The position numbers were made by a program, and so were the translations under genes. The notes under the pieces are model-generated. The model searched no databases. It saw only the letters and a list, made by a program, of their open reading frames with translations, and was not told where the DNA came from. From Oehlia diaphana (taxonomy: Eukaryota > Glomeromycota > Glomeromycetes > Glomerales > Glomeraceae), in contig QZLH01001458.1 of NCBI GenBank assembly GCA_003833135.1, positions 11,349 to 30,274 on the forward strand: 18,926 nucleotides of DNA. The letters are read 5' to 3'. Positions 18,522 to 18,926 of this stretch are shown in pieces. Each line of letters starts with the position of its first letter. Position 1 is the stretch's first letter.

Positions 18522-18926
18522 TTAAATATGAAACTTTCTATTGATCGGTATTACTGACATATATTTCTGGGATTCTTTTCGGCCTATTGAAAAAGAACCT
18601 TCAACAAACTGACCCAGTATACTATGTATAGGGATAATACAATCCCGGCTAAGATCATAAAATTCCTTTTTCCATAGTTCTATATTGCACAAATTTTCAT
18701 CGCCATTAATTGTGCAATGAAATCTGGTCTTGTGATTTTCCGCTGGAAGATACCACTTTACAAATGCTAGGGAATATTTTACAGATCCTTCCGGAAGATG
18801 TATAGTATGTTCAAAATAAAATTGAACAATACTGGGATAAGTATCTTTAGTATTATCATGGAGAAATTGGGATAATATTTTGGCTGATTTGACGTGCCTT
18901 TTAGAATATGTTGATCCAAAAACTTC
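18522..18926 (-). CDS. C-terminal part of an uncharacterised, possibly transposon-associated protein
   Basis: The - strand is open from the window's right edge to a TAA at 18522-18524: 134 codons with no start inside, so the gene begins outside. Notable blocks are SLAFVKWYLP, ICNIELWKKEFY-like sequence (LCNIELWKKEFYDLSRDC), IIPIHSILGQFVEGSF and the very end VIPINRKFHI. I associate this ending with abundant uncharacterised proteins of Mucoromycota mobile elements; that is from memory and untested. No break is seen in the visible part. G+C is higher than in the A/T-rich spacer to its left. Confidence 0.6.
   Translation of the reverse strand, partial: EVFGSTYSKRHVKSAKILSQFLHDNTKDTYPSIVQFYFEHTIHLPEGSVKYSLAFVKWYLPAENHKTRFHCTINGDENLCNIELWKKEFYDLSRDCIIPIHSILGQFVEGSFSIGRKESQKYMSVIPINRKFHI

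Overview
The window looks like nuclear DNA of a very AT-rich filamentous fungus. The best match by style is an arbuscular mycorrhizal fungus of the Rhizophagus/Glomeromycotina type. The grounds are short GT-AG introns of about 70-100 nt, low-GC intergenic DNA, many decayed members of what look like expanded gene families, and a primase-helicase relic of a kind I associate with these genomes. The species is an inference; the eukaryotic gene structure is seen directly.

Layout. Positions 1-620 are repeats: four 52-bp hairpin-forming units, three copies of an 80-82 bp unit, and inverted arrays of the pentamer CAGGT/ACCTG. Positions 620-2900 are AT-rich and hold only short coding-like relics. Two intact-looking genes follow on the + strand. 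The first (2910-3942, two exons) encodes an unknown protein with one N-terminal membrane segment and a coiled coil. The second (4892-7176, nine exons) is CCT3, the gamma subunit of the TRiC/CCT chaperonin, and is the only housekeeping gene I recognise with confidence. Positions 7177-10200 contain a decayed multi-exon gene of unknown family (7899-8963, +) and a possible zinc-ribbon fragment (9280-9503, -). At 10203-11278 lies a gene of the aminoglycoside-phosphotransferase/kinase-like fold whose frame breaks just before the catalytic HGD loop. Positions 11280-13200 are very AT-rich, with degenerate ~110-117 bp repeats and a decayed coiled-coil gene (12450-13012, -).

The accessory part runs from about 13205 to the right edge and is visibly richer in G+C than its left flank. 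It opens with a 62-bp near-perfect palindrome accompanied by repeated boxes. Next comes a region of short direct repeats that looks like a promoter, with a 76-codon ORF pointing left. The remains of one long + strand gene follow (about 14469-17646). This gene fused an archaeo-eukaryotic primase (AEP) domain, with a zinc motif, to a helicase resembling the herpesvirus-UL9/origin-binding-protein family. It carries seven internal stop codons and at least one frameshift; two stops lie inside catalytic motifs, so it is a pseudogene. Ending 3 bp from it, tail to tail, is a small Cys/His-rich ORF on the - strand (17650-18017, one frame break). A 17-bp-arm hairpin lies at 18100-18154. The C-terminal part of another gene enters from the right on the - strand (18522-18926).

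Reading it together: a housekeeping segment (unknown membrane protein plus CCT3) sits beside a graveyard of lineage-specific families and a dead replicative mobile element or viral insertion. The most interesting hypothesis is that the palindrome and boxes at 13205-13308 are the origin once recognised by the neighbouring origin-binding-type helicase. That is inference from layout, not shown by the sequence.
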